Positions 1 through 5,234 of a stretch of 5,234 bases of DNA are shown here, piece after piece. Made by a program: the position numbers and the translations under genes. The DNA is from Bacillota bacterium. Its GTDB lineage: Bacteria; Bacillota; Clostridia; Peptostreptococcales; Anaerovoracaceae. Location of the stretch: contig JAFWFF010000060.1 of assembly GCA_017515765.1 (NCBI GenBank), forward strand, positions 1 to 5,234. Reading direction: 5' to 3'. Position 1 is the stretch's first letter, and the number at the start of each line of letters is the position of its first letter. The notes under the pieces were generated by a model, which was given only the letters and a program-made list of their open reading frames with translations, searched no databases and had not been told where the DNA came from.

Positions 1-965
1 CCGAACGGCTCGATGTGGCCGTTCTTCAGATAGTATTGGCCTTCGGTGATGTAGCCTGTATTGTCCGGCACCGGATGGGTGACGTCGTCGCCCGGCATCG
101 TGGTGACGCCGAGGATCGTGATGGAGCCCGCTCCGTCGATATCCACCGCCTTTTCGTAACGGGACGCAAGGCAGCTGTAGAGGTCGCCGGGATATCCGCG
201 GTTGGAAGGCACCTGCTCCATCGTGATCGCCATTTCCTTCTGTGCGTCGGCAAAGTTCGTCATGTCGGTAAGAAGTACGAGCACTCTCTTTCCCGCAAGC
301 GCGAACTGCTCCGCGACCGCGAGCGAAAGGTCAGGCACCAGCGTGCATTCTACTATCGGGTCCGCCGCAGTGTGGATGAACATCACGGTGTGGCTCATCG
401 CACCGCCCTTCTCCAGGGTGTCGCGGAACTCCATATAGTCGTCGTATTTAAGTCCCATTCCTCCGAGCACGATCACGTCGACTTCCGCCTGCATCGCGAT
501 CCTGGAGAGGAGCTGGTTGTAAGGCTCGCCGGAGATCGAGAAGATCGGGAGCTTCTGGCTCTCGACCAGAGTATTGAACACGTCGATCATCGGGATGCCG
601 GTACGGATCATTTTGTTCGGGAGGATACGCTTAGACGGGTTGAACGAAGGCCCGCCGATCGGGATCAGGTTCTCGGTGAGAGCCGGCCCGTTGTCCCTGG
701 GCACTCCCGCGCCGTCAAAGATCCTGCCGAGAAGATGGTCTGAGAACGATACCATCATCGGCCTTCCGAGGAAGCGGACGGGATCTGTCGTGCTGATGCC
801 CTGCGCTCCCGCGAATACCTGGAGGGATACCTTGTCCCTGTCAAGCTTTATAACGCTGGCGTAGCTGTCGCCCACCATCGCGAGGTCGCCGTTCCTGACG
901 CCCTGGGCCTTGACGGTGACTACGTTTCCAACTATAGATTCTATCTTCGTATATACCTTTTGCAT
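1..965 (-). CDS. atpB: V/A-type ATPase subunit B (non-catalytic beta chain), 3' end cut by the window edge
   Basis: This is the B subunit of the V1/A1 head, which alternates with A in the A3B3 hexamer and helps form the nucleotide site at the A-B interface. About 321 residues are visible of the usual 430-460. The beta-barrel domain begins MQKVYTKIESIVGN. The classical P-loop is absent: the equivalent position (about 143-150) reads SISGEPYN, as expected for B rather than A. Family blocks include VLGGMGLKYDDY (about 166-177), TDMTNFAD (about 233-240), EQVPSNRGYPGDLYS (about 250-264) and PGDDVTHPVPDNTGYITEGQ (about 291-310). The reading frame leaves the window right after EPFG. The SLSRL-type segment that carries the arginine finger in characterised B subunits should follow, so it cannot be checked here. 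The ATG at 965 is chosen because AGGAGG lies 8 bases upstream. The gene starts 12 bases after the stop of A, so it is cotranscribed and probably translationally coupled. Confidence 0.97.
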   Translation of the reverse strand, partial: MQKVYTKIESIVGNVVTVKAQGVRNGDLAMVGDSYASVIKLDRDKVSLQVFAGAQGISTTDPVRFLGRPMMVSFSDHLLGRIFDGAGVPRDNGPALTENLIPIGGPSFNPSKRILPNKMIRTGIPMIDVFNTLVESQKLPIFSISGEPYNQLLSRIAMQAEVDVIVLGGMGLKYDDYMEFRDTLEKGGAMSHTVMFIHTAADPIVECTLVPDLSLAVAEQFALAGKRVLVLLTDMTNFADAQKEMAITMEQVPSNRGYPGDLYSCLASRYEKAVDIDGAGSITILGVTTMPGDDVTHPVPDNTGYITEGQYYLKNGHIEPF

Positions 966-977
966 CTTGCCGACCTC

Positions 978-2708
978 CTAGTCAATTGCCTTTGACGTGT
1001 AAAAGTCAGAGATCTTTTGCTCCTGAGCCAGGAACTCGGGGCTCTCGAACTCGGTGCCGTGCCAGTCGAGGAACTCCTGTCTCAGCTGGTTGAAGAAGGC
1101 TCTTATCTCCTTCTTGTCGGTTATGTCGTACGTCCTCATCATAGCGTCGAAGAGCACGTCGAATTCCCTGCGCTGCCTGTCCGGTATGCACGCCGCGTCG
1201 ATCGGGTCAAAGGAGTTCTGCTGCAGATATACCGCGTCGAGCAGTTCTCCCTTCTGGTAGATGATGTAGTCGTCGCTCGAGGTACCTTCCTCGCCTACCA
1301 CCTTCATCATCTGGTTGACTTCGTTGCTCCTGATCAGGATGCTCCTCGCCTTCTCGACACGCTTCATGTCGACGACGCCTTTGTACTTGGACCAGGAATC
1401 GACCGGGTGGATCGCCGGGTATTTACGGGCGTCCGAACGCTCTCTCGAGAGGCCGTGGAACGCTCCGACCACCTTCAGGGTCGCCTGGGTCACAGGTTCC
1501 TCGAAGTTTCCGCCTGCCGGCGATACCGTTCCGCCTATCGTGATGGAAGCGATGCTTCCGTCATAGAGTCTGACCTTTCCGGCTCTCTCGTAGAAGGACG
1601 CGATGGTGGACTCCAGGTATGCCGGGAAGGCTTCCTCTCCGGGGATCTCCTCGAGCCTGCCGCTCATCTCACGCATCGCCTGCGCCCAGCGGCTCGTGGA
1701 GTCTGCCAGGAGCAAAACGTCCAGCCCCATCTGCCTGTAGTACTCCGCGAGGGTGACCGCGGTATAGCAGGAAGCTTCACGGGCGGCTACCGGCATGGAC
1801 GAAGTGTTGCAGATGATTATCGTCCTCTCCATAAGTGAACGCCCGGTCTTCGGGTCGATCAGTTCGGGGAATTCCTTCAGGACTTCTACGACCTCGCCCG
1901 CACGCTCTCCGCATGCCGCGACTATTACTATGTCGACGTCCGAGTTCTTCGCCTGCATGTGCTGGAGCACCGTCTTGCCGGCTCCGAAGGGTCCCGGTGT
2001 GCAGAACGTGCCGCCCTTTGCCACGGGGAGGAAGGAGTCGATGCAGCGGATCTTGGTGACCAAAGGTTCCGTCGGCCTGAGCCTCTCGGTGTAGCACTTC
2101 ACCGCCTGCTTTACCGGGTGGGTGAACACCATCGAAAGGTCTTTCTCCTCGCCCTTGTCGTTCACTATGGTGCAGATCGTCGCGTGGACGTTGTAGACGC
2201 CGGGTTTGACTATGGTCTTGACCTTCCAGTCGTCACCCTTCAGAGTGAACGGCACCATGATCTTGTGCTCAAAAAGTCCCTCGGGCACTGTGCCTATCGG
2301 CATGCCCGCGCGGACGTGGTCGCCTTCCTTCACGATCGGGAGGAAGTCCCAGTCGAGATCGGGTATGGCGGGCAGATACACTCCCCTCTTCAGGAAGAAA
2401 CCGCACTCCTCCGCCAGAAGCGGCAGCGGGTTCTGCAGTCCGTCGAAGACCTGCGTCAAAAGTCCCGGGCCCAGATCCACGCTCATCAGCTCGCCGGTGA
2501 ACTCTACTTCATCGCCGACCTTGATGCCGTTGGTCATCTCGTAGATCTGCATGCTGACTTCCCCGTTGCTTATACGGATGACCTCGCCCTTCAGGCGCTG
2601 GTCGTCAACGAGGATGTAGCCCACTTCATTCTTGCGTACGGAGCCCTCGAAATCCACTTTGATCAGATTTCCGTTGACGCCGGCCACATGTCCTGTCACT
2701 GTTTTCAT
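978..2708 (-). CDS. atpA: V/A-type ATPase catalytic subunit A (alpha chain)
   Basis: This is the catalytic subunit of the rotary V/A-ATPase. It hydrolyses or makes ATP in the cytoplasmic head, coupled to H+ or Na+ movement through the membrane ring. It is complete at 576 residues, close to the usual 580-600. The order is: N-terminal beta-barrel (about 1-75), the non-homologous bulge region special to A chains (roughly 115-190), then the nucleotide-binding domain. Walker A is GPFGAGKT (239-246, Lys245). ACGERAGEVVE (265-275) contains the probable catalytic Glu268. The Walker B strand is VLLLADSTSRWAQ (331-343), followed by SGRLEEIPGEEAFPAYL (349-365). The C-terminal helical domain ends SKAID. 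GERAGE, where archaeal and enterococcal A chains have GERGNE, is from memory typical of the spirochaete/Bacteroidota branch. The ATG at 2708 has AGGAG six bases upstream and lies 12 bases after the preceding stop. Ion specificity cannot be told from this subunit. Confidence 0.98.
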   Translation of the reverse strand: MKTVTGHVAGVNGNLIKVDFEGSVRKNEVGYILVDDQRLKGEVIRISNGEVSMQIYEMTNGIKVGDEVEFTGELMSVDLGPGLLTQVFDGLQNPLPLLAEECGFFLKRGVYLPAIPDLDWDFLPIVKEGDHVRAGMPIGTVPEGLFEHKIMVPFTLKGDDWKVKTIVKPGVYNVHATICTIVNDKGEEKDLSMVFTHPVKQAVKCYTERLRPTEPLVTKIRCIDSFLPVAKGGTFCTPGPFGAGKTVLQHMQAKNSDVDIVIVAACGERAGEVVEVLKEFPELIDPKTGRSLMERTIIICNTSSMPVAAREASCYTAVTLAEYYRQMGLDVLLLADSTSRWAQAMREMSGRLEEIPGEEAFPAYLESTIASFYERAGKVRLYDGSIASITIGGTVSPAGGNFEEPVTQATLKVVGAFHGLSRERSDARKYPAIHPVDSWSKYKGVVDMKRVEKARSILIRSNEVNQMMKVVGEEGTSSDDYIIYQKGELLDAVYLQQNSFDPIDAACIPDRQRREFDVLFDAMMRTYDITDKKEIRAFFNQLRQEFLDWHGTEFESPEFLAQEQKISDFYTSKAID

Positions 2709-2720
2709 ATGACTCTCCTG

Positions 2721-3242
2721 TTACAAACTGTATACACGTTTCTGTATCTCGTCGAAAAGAGATTTGAATTCAGCCTGTCCCTTATCCTTCTCGAAGCTGC
2801 TCTGGCGCTCAAGCAGTTTAAGCTTTACCGCGTATCCGAACAGCTCCCATCCGTCGAACATATGAAGTCCGACGAGCGAATCAAGGTTTTCGAACTCGTA
2901 TTCCAGAAGGATCCTCTCTGCCTCGAGCGGGTTCTTCGCCGAGAGCGCCGCAGCGACCACCTGGGCAGCCGCTCCGTCCTTGTCATAGGCGGTCGTGTAG
3001 TTCCGTCCGAGGTTCATGCTCCTCTGGTAGGCGAGCTCGCGGTTCAGCGTCCCGTAGAACTTCGCCCACTCCGAGATGAGCGGCCCTTCTTTGGATGAAA
3101 GGGTGAGGTCCTTAAGGAGCTCGTAGTCCTTCTCGCTTACGTTCGACTGGCAGCAGGCAAGGAACTCATCGTATGTGATGGGCATCTCGCCGTCCGCTCT
3201 GAGTTCGGGCAGGCTCGCTATCAGGTAATAATACGAAGCCAT
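2721..3242 (-). CDS. Short DUF2764-family protein of the V-ATPase operon
   Basis: The product is 173 residues and belongs, as far as I can judge from pattern, to the DUF2764 family found between subunits E and A in spirochaete, chlamydial and Bacteroidota V-ATPase operons. What is visible: an N-terminal YYYLIASLPEL (4-14), usual for the family; a predicted all-helical body; and a C-terminal block NPLEAERILLEYEFENLDSL (104-123) followed by FDGWELFGYAVKLKLLER (129-146). There is no signal peptide, membrane segment or nucleotide-binding motif, so it should be cytoplasmic. Many family members are about 270 residues, so this copy is compact. The biochemical role is unproven. Because operons of this layout lack a recognisable subunit C, a structural role in the central stalk (C/d-like) is a reasonable inference. 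The ATG at 3242 has GGAGG seven bases upstream and follows the subunit E stop by 15 bases. Confidence in a real gene is very high, in the family good, in function low. Confidence 0.85.
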   Translation of the reverse strand: MASYYYLIASLPELRADGEMPITYDEFLACCQSNVSEKDYELLKDLTLSSKEGPLISEWAKFYGTLNRELAYQRSMNLGRNYTTAYDKDGAAAQVVAAALSAKNPLEAERILLEYEFENLDSLVGLHMFDGWELFGYAVKLKLLERQSSFEKDKGQAEFKSLFDEIQKRVYSL

Positions 3243-3257
3243 GTTCCACCCTCCGCT

Positions 3258-3821
3258 CTATTTGAAGTCCGGGATCCTGAAATAAGGCATGAGCATCTCC
3301 ATGATGCCCTCGTCCGAGCAGTCGAAATATCCGGAGCCGTCCTTGCTGGCAAGGCGGAAGCCCTGCTGGACTCCCTTCGTCGGACGGATCTCCAGTCCGT
3401 TTTTGATCTCGTCGGCGAGTTCCTTCTTAAGGGTGTCGCTCACCTCAGCGACCTCCGCGGCATAGTCGCCCACGTTCTCTCCCGCGAGAGCGGCGCGGAT
3501 CAGCTTGCCGAGGCCTTCCCCGGAAAGCTCTTTGCGGATGTCTGCCGCGAGGATCTTCTCGAACTCTCCCTGTATCTCTGTCTTGAACGCCAGCACGGCG
3601 TCGCGCTTGGCCTGTTCGCAGCTCACCACGGCGCTGTCCCTTAAGATCTCGATCTCCTTCTCGGCTGCGTCCTTGTACTGCTGCGCCTCAGACTTCGCTA
3701 TGGCAACGATTGCCTCGGCTTTCTTCTTCGCGTCGGAAACGATGGATTCCGCCTCGGCGTTCGCCGCCTCTATACCTTCTTTGCGTATAGAAGAGATAAG
3801 GTCTTGAATCTGTAATTCCAT
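3258..3821 (-). CDS. atpE: V/A-type ATPase subunit E (peripheral stalk)
   Basis: Subunit E forms the peripheral stalk (stator) that holds the A3B3 head against rotation. The product is 187 residues, within the usual 185-210. Residues about 12-95 are rich in Ala, Glu and Lys with heptad-like spacing, which fits the long N-terminal helix that pairs with a partner stalk subunit. The C-terminal globular part carries GLEIRPTKGVQQGFRL (142-156) and KDGSGYFDCSDEGIMEML (160-177), the conserved end of bacterial E subunits that caps the head. No partner G/H-type subunit is visible in the window. It is the first gene of the ATPase operon. The ATG at 3821 is chosen because GGGAGG lies five bases upstream and because a good promoter and leader precede it. 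The protein is soluble, with no signal peptide. Confidence 0.93.
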   Translation of the reverse strand: MELQIQDLISSIRKEGIEAANAEAESIVSDAKKKAEAIVAIAKSEAQQYKDAAEKEIEILRDSAVVSCEQAKRDAVLAFKTEIQGEFEKILAADIRKELSGEGLGKLIRAALAGENVGDYAAEVAEVSDTLKKELADEIKNGLEIRPTKGVQQGFRLASKDGSGYFDCSDEGIMEMLMPYFRIPDFK

Positions 3822-3826
3822 GGATA

Positions 3827-3832
3827 CCTCCC
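3827..3832 (-). promoter_or_regulatory. Shine-Dalgarno site of subunit E
   Basis: GGGAGG on the minus strand, five bases before the ATG at 3821. It fixes the start of the first ATPase gene. With the similar sites before the other ATPase genes and the ATC hydrolase gene, it shows that this genome uses SD-led initiation, unlike most Bacteroidota. Confidence 0.85.
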
Positions 3833-3867
3833 GCTAATGGTTAGTTTCTTTTTATCAAAAATCATTG

Positions 3868-3893
3868 CCGGGACAAACCAAAACATGTCCCGG
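3868..3893 (-). promoter_or_regulatory. Leader hairpin upstream of the ATPase operon (possible attenuator or mRNA-stability element)
   Basis: On the minus strand CCGGGACA (3893-3886) pairs perfectly with TGTCCCGG (3875-3868) across a 10-base loop. The stem can extend by TTG/CAA past a two-base bulge (outer limits 3898 and 3865). Six bases after the inner stem come five T residues (3861-3857). The hairpin lies in the predicted 5' leader, about 15 bases after the likely transcription start and about 45 bases before the E start codon. The delayed, short T-run makes it a poor classical terminator. Partial attenuation, 5'-end protection or a protein site are all possible. It matches no riboswitch class I recognise. 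Confidence 0.6.
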
Positions 3894-3914
3894 AACAACT
3901 TTCTGCCCATAGTA

Positions 3915-3943
3915 ATTATATTCCAAAGCCGGCCGCAATTCAA
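3915..3943 (-). promoter_or_regulatory. Sigma70-type promoter of the V-ATPase operon
   Basis: On the minus strand the -35 box TTGAAT (3943-3938; four of six match TTGACA) is followed by a 17-base spacer and a perfect -10 box TATAAT (3920-3915). Transcription should start near 3908, giving a leader of about 87 nt before subunit E. It sits in an AT-rich stretch inside otherwise GC-rich DNA, and no better promoter is seen upstream of the operon. This is the housekeeping promoter type of Firmicutes, Spirochaetes and Proteobacteria, not the TAnnTTTG type of Bacteroidota. Confidence 0.8.
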
Positions 3944-3947
3944 AGAT

Positions 3948-3961
3948 TATTTGATCAAATA
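3948..3961. promoter_or_regulatory. 14-bp perfect palindrome, candidate regulator binding site
   Basis: TATTTGATCAAATA reads the same on both strands. Its centre lies about 46 bases upstream of the predicted transcription start and it ends just before the -35 box, a usual place for an activator dimer. The half site resembles the FNR half site (TTGAT), but FNR/CRP sites have a spacer between halves and this one has none, so I do not assign a regulator. AT-rich palindromes of this size can arise by chance. Confidence 0.4.
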
Positions 3962-3979
3962 TTGCGACATCTCCCCGGG

Positions 3980-4018
3980 TAATACAAAGGAGCGCGCATC
4001 CCGCGGGCGGCGCGCTCC
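3980..4018 (-). terminator. Probable rho-independent terminator of the ATC hydrolase gene
   Basis: On the minus strand a perfect 9-bp GC-rich stem, GGAGCGCGC (4018-4010) with GCGCGCTCC (3997-3989), closes a 12-base loop and is followed by TTTGTATTA (3988-3980). It begins 15 bases after the TAA at 4034-4036 and lies ahead of the ATPase promoter, so it should separate the two transcription units. The stem is strong but the T-tract is interrupted, so some read-through is possible. Confidence 0.7.
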
Positions 4019-4033
4019 GTCCGGAGCAGGGCT

Positions 4034-4534
4034 TTATTTTTTCGTAAATCTGAGCTTGCAGACGCCGTCCCCGTCCGCGATCGTCCCGGCGAGTTCGAAA
4101 TCCATGCAAGGGAAGGCGTGGGCAAAGGCGTGGTCTCCCGCCATCGTCACGTAGCAGAGCCTGGAAATCTCCTCCTGGGTGTGTCCCTGCTTTTCCCACT
4201 GCGCGACGTAGGGGCAGTAATGGAAGTCGATGGAGAGCTTGTCGTCGGTCTTCTCGATGATCTCCATCTCGTAGATGTCTTTATTGTGATCCGTTCCGAA
4301 AGTATCGGCAAATTCCCTGAAGCTGTCGGGCTCTTTCATCCCTGCGCGCATCGCGTCCGCGTTGTCTTTCCCGTACTTCGCGATGGCGTCGTAGACGAAC
4401 TGGTCCGAGAGGCCGTATTTGGCGCCTTCATCGATGATGTTCGCAATGGTCGCCGCGCGCCTTTCGCTTATCTCACGCATTCCGTCGACTCCGTAGTTGT
4501 GGAGCGTCGCATTGTTGATTATCTCTTTTGCCAT
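4034..4534 (-). CDS. L-2-amino-thiazoline-4-carboxylic acid (ATC) hydrolase-family protein
   Basis: The product is 166 residues, soluble, with no signal peptide or membrane segment. The family is named after the pseudomonad enzyme that opens L-2-amino-thiazoline-4-carboxylate towards L-cysteine, but most members in anaerobes are uncharacterised and probably act on other substrates. The evidence is the C-terminal pattern: FHYCPYVAQWEKQG (104-117), a second Cys in ISRLCYVTMAGDHAFAHAFPC (123-143), and FELAGTIADGDGVCKLRF (146-163). The conserved His105, Cys107, Cys127, Asp134 and Cys159 could form a catalytic or metal site (inference). The N-terminal half is helical and not very distinctive. The start is placed at the ATG at 4534, which has AAGGAG eight bases upstream. 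An in-frame ATG at 4594 would add 20 unlikely residues and run across the predicted promoter. No cysteine or thiazoline pathway gene is nearby. Family fairly sure, substrate unknown. Confidence 0.8.
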   Translation of the reverse strand: MAKEIINNATLHNYGVDGMREISERRAATIANIIDEGAKYGLSDQFVYDAIAKYGKDNADAMRAGMKEPDSFREFADTFGTDHNKDIYEMEIIEKTDDKLSIDFHYCPYVAQWEKQGHTQEEISRLCYVTMAGDHAFAHAFPCMDFELAGTIADGDGVCKLRFTKK

Positions 4535-4542
4535 CTTTGTTT

Positions 4543-4548
4543 CTCCTT
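4543..4548 (-). promoter_or_regulatory. Shine-Dalgarno site that decides the ATC hydrolase start
   Basis: AAGGAG on the minus strand, eight bases before the ATG at 4534. It supports the 166-residue protein over the longer reading that begins at 4594, which has no SD of its own. Confidence 0.8.
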
Positions 4549-4562
4549 CCGGCTTTTTTACT

Positions 4563-4591
4563 ATGATAGCGCAATAAAGCGGAACCGTCCA
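4563..4591 (-). promoter_or_regulatory. Possible sigma70-type promoter of the ATC hydrolase gene
   Basis: On the minus strand TGGACG (4591-4586, four of six to TTGACA), a 17-base spacer and TATCAT (4568-4563, five of six to TATAAT). Transcription would start near 4556, about 22 bases before the ATG. It lies in the 75-base gap after the ABC gene. No convincing terminator for the ABC gene is seen in this gap, so read-through from upstream may also contribute. Confidence 0.5.
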
Positions 4592-4609
4592 CAATAAAAT
4601 GCAGCCGGC

Positions 4610-5234
4610 TCAGTCCCCAAGCTTCTGGGTGTTGAACTGCTTCGCGTAGCCGCCGTCCAAGGCCATAAGCTCCTCGTGAGTCCCCTGCTCCGCGATGCGC
4701 CCGTCTTTGATCAAAACGATCCTGTCGGCGTTCCTCACGGTCGCGAGACGGTGCGCGATGACGATGCTCGTGCGGCCTTCGGCGAGCTCGTCAAAGGCGT
4801 CCTGGATCTGCTTCTCGGTGATCGTGTCGAGCGCGGAAGTCGCCTCGTCGAGGATCAGGATCTTCGGGTCTTTCAGGAAGATCCTGGCGATGGAGAGCCT
4901 CTGTTTCTGGCCGCCGGAGAGCATGGTGCCGCGCTCGCCGACGTAGGTCTCGAACTGGTCGGGCATGGCCATGATGTCGTCGTAGAGTTCGGCGCTCTTC
5001 GCCGCTCCGATGACTTCCTCATAGCTCGCGTCAGGCCTGCCGTATCTGATATTGTTGAAGATCGTGTCGGCGAAGATGAACACGTCCTGCTGGACTATGC
5101 CCACGTTCTCGGCGAGGGACTTTTTGGTCACGGTTCGGACGTCCTGGCCGTCGATCTCGATAGACCCCTCCGTGACGTCGTAGAATCTGGGGATCAGATG
5201 GCAGAGCGTCGTCTTGCCGCCGCCCGAAGGTCCG
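4610..5234 (-). CDS. ABC exporter, C-terminal ATP-binding domain (5' end cut by the window edge)
   Basis: This is the nucleotide-binding domain of an ABC exporter; about 207 residues are visible and the frame is open to the right edge. Motifs in order: Walker A GPSGGGKT (visible residues 1-8, exactly at the edge), the Q-loop in VGIVQQDVFIF, the signature LSGGQKQRLSIAR, Walker B ILILDEATSALD with its catalytic Glu, and the switch His in IVIAHRLATV. The YDVTEGSIEIDG segment and the VGERGTMLSGGQ spacing are those of fused permease-ATPase exporters (MsbA/multidrug/lipid type), so a six-helix membrane domain is expected upstream outside the window. GTG at 5131 is an internal Val codon, not a start, because conserved sequence continues before it. 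The protein ends NTQKLGD with TGA at 4612-4610. All ATPase residues are intact. The substrate cannot be told from this part; the subunit may pair with a second half-transporter upstream. Confidence 0.96.
   Translation of the reverse strand, partial: GPSGGGKTTLCHLIPRFYDVTEGSIEIDGQDVRTVTKKSLAENVGIVQQDVFIFADTIFNNIRYGRPDASYEEVIGAAKSAELYDDIMAMPDQFETYVGERGTMLSGGQKQRLSIARIFLKDPKILILDEATSALDTITEKQIQDAFDELAEGRTSIVIAHRLATVRNADRIVLIKDGRIAEQGTHEELMALDGGYAKQFNTQKLGD

Noticed and set aside
143..150. Coordinates are residues of subunit B: lack of a Walker A motif (SISGEPYN) as a sign of gene decay
   Set aside because: B subunits of V/A-ATPases normally lack a functional P-loop. The rest of the frame is intact and well conserved.
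1959..3098. A 379-codon open frame on the plus strand opposite subunit A and the DUF2764 gene
   Set aside because: It is antisense to two strongly conserved proteins, resembles no family, has an Arg/His/Asp/Val-rich composition typical of a GC-rich antisense frame, and shows no SD site. The plus-strand open frames at 15-743 and 1017-1838 are rejected for the same reasons.
4034..4594. A longer form of the ATC hydrolase starting at an in-frame ATG at 4594
   Set aside because: The extra 20 residues have no SD, run through the predicted promoter and leader, and precede a well-placed SD at 4543-4548 with ATG at 4534.
4118..4597. A 159-codon plus-strand open frame opposite the ATC hydrolase gene
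   Set aside because: It lies antisense to a gene with family motifs, an SD and a promoter. Its own product resembles nothing known.
4603..4610. AGCCGGCT palindrome at the end of the ABC gene as a terminator
   Set aside because: There is no loop between the halves, and the downstream run (GCATTTTATTG on the minus strand) is only weakly T-rich. A longer pairing with AGCCGG near 4549-4554 would need a loop of about 50 bases.
4610..5131. GTG at 5131 as the start of a short stand-alone ABC protein
   Set aside because: The same frame continues to the right edge with a perfect Walker A and conserved exporter sequence, so the GTG is an internal Val codon.

Overview
The window carries six genes, all on the minus strand, so transcription runs from high to low coordinates. 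Read in that direction they are: the C-terminal part of an ABC exporter (5234-4610), an L-2-amino-thiazoline-4-carboxylic acid (ATC) hydrolase-family protein (4534-4034), and then the first four genes of a V/A-type ATPase operon. These four are subunit E (3821-3258), a short DUF2764-type protein (3242-2721), catalytic subunit A (2708-978) and subunit B (from 965, running off the left edge).

The ATPase genes are separated by only 12 to 15 bases, and each has a strong Shine-Dalgarno (SD) sequence. The stop codon of A lies inside the SD of B. The order E-DUF2764-A-B is the one known from spirochaetes, Chlamydiae and Bacteroidota, where D, I and K normally follow. The typical Clostridia/Enterococcus order is I-K-E-C-F-A-B-D. 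The missing D, I and K genes would be expected just beyond the left edge.

The 212-base gap at 3822-4033 is the main regulatory region. It holds a probable terminator for the ATC hydrolase gene, a 14-bp perfect palindrome, a near-consensus sigma70-type promoter (TTGAAT, 17 bp, TATAAT), and a leader of about 87 nt with an 8-bp GC-rich hairpin followed by a T-run. A second, weaker promoter lies just ahead of the ATC hydrolase gene.

Organism: a bacterium with GC-rich coding DNA and AT-rich spacers. Strong SDs and a classical -35/-10 promoter argue against Bacteroidota, which mostly lack SDs and use a different promoter type. An anaerobic Clostridia-like Firmicute or a spirochaete fits better. 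The ATC hydrolase and ABC exporter look Firmicute- or spirochaete-like, while the ATPase operon has the spirochaete/Bacteroidota layout. The sequence alone does not settle the phylum.

I see no mobile element, CRISPR array, tRNA or rRNA. Nothing here clearly amounts to a new system. The most interesting points are the compact DUF2764 protein that may stand in for the missing stalk subunit, and the structured control region of the ATPase operon.
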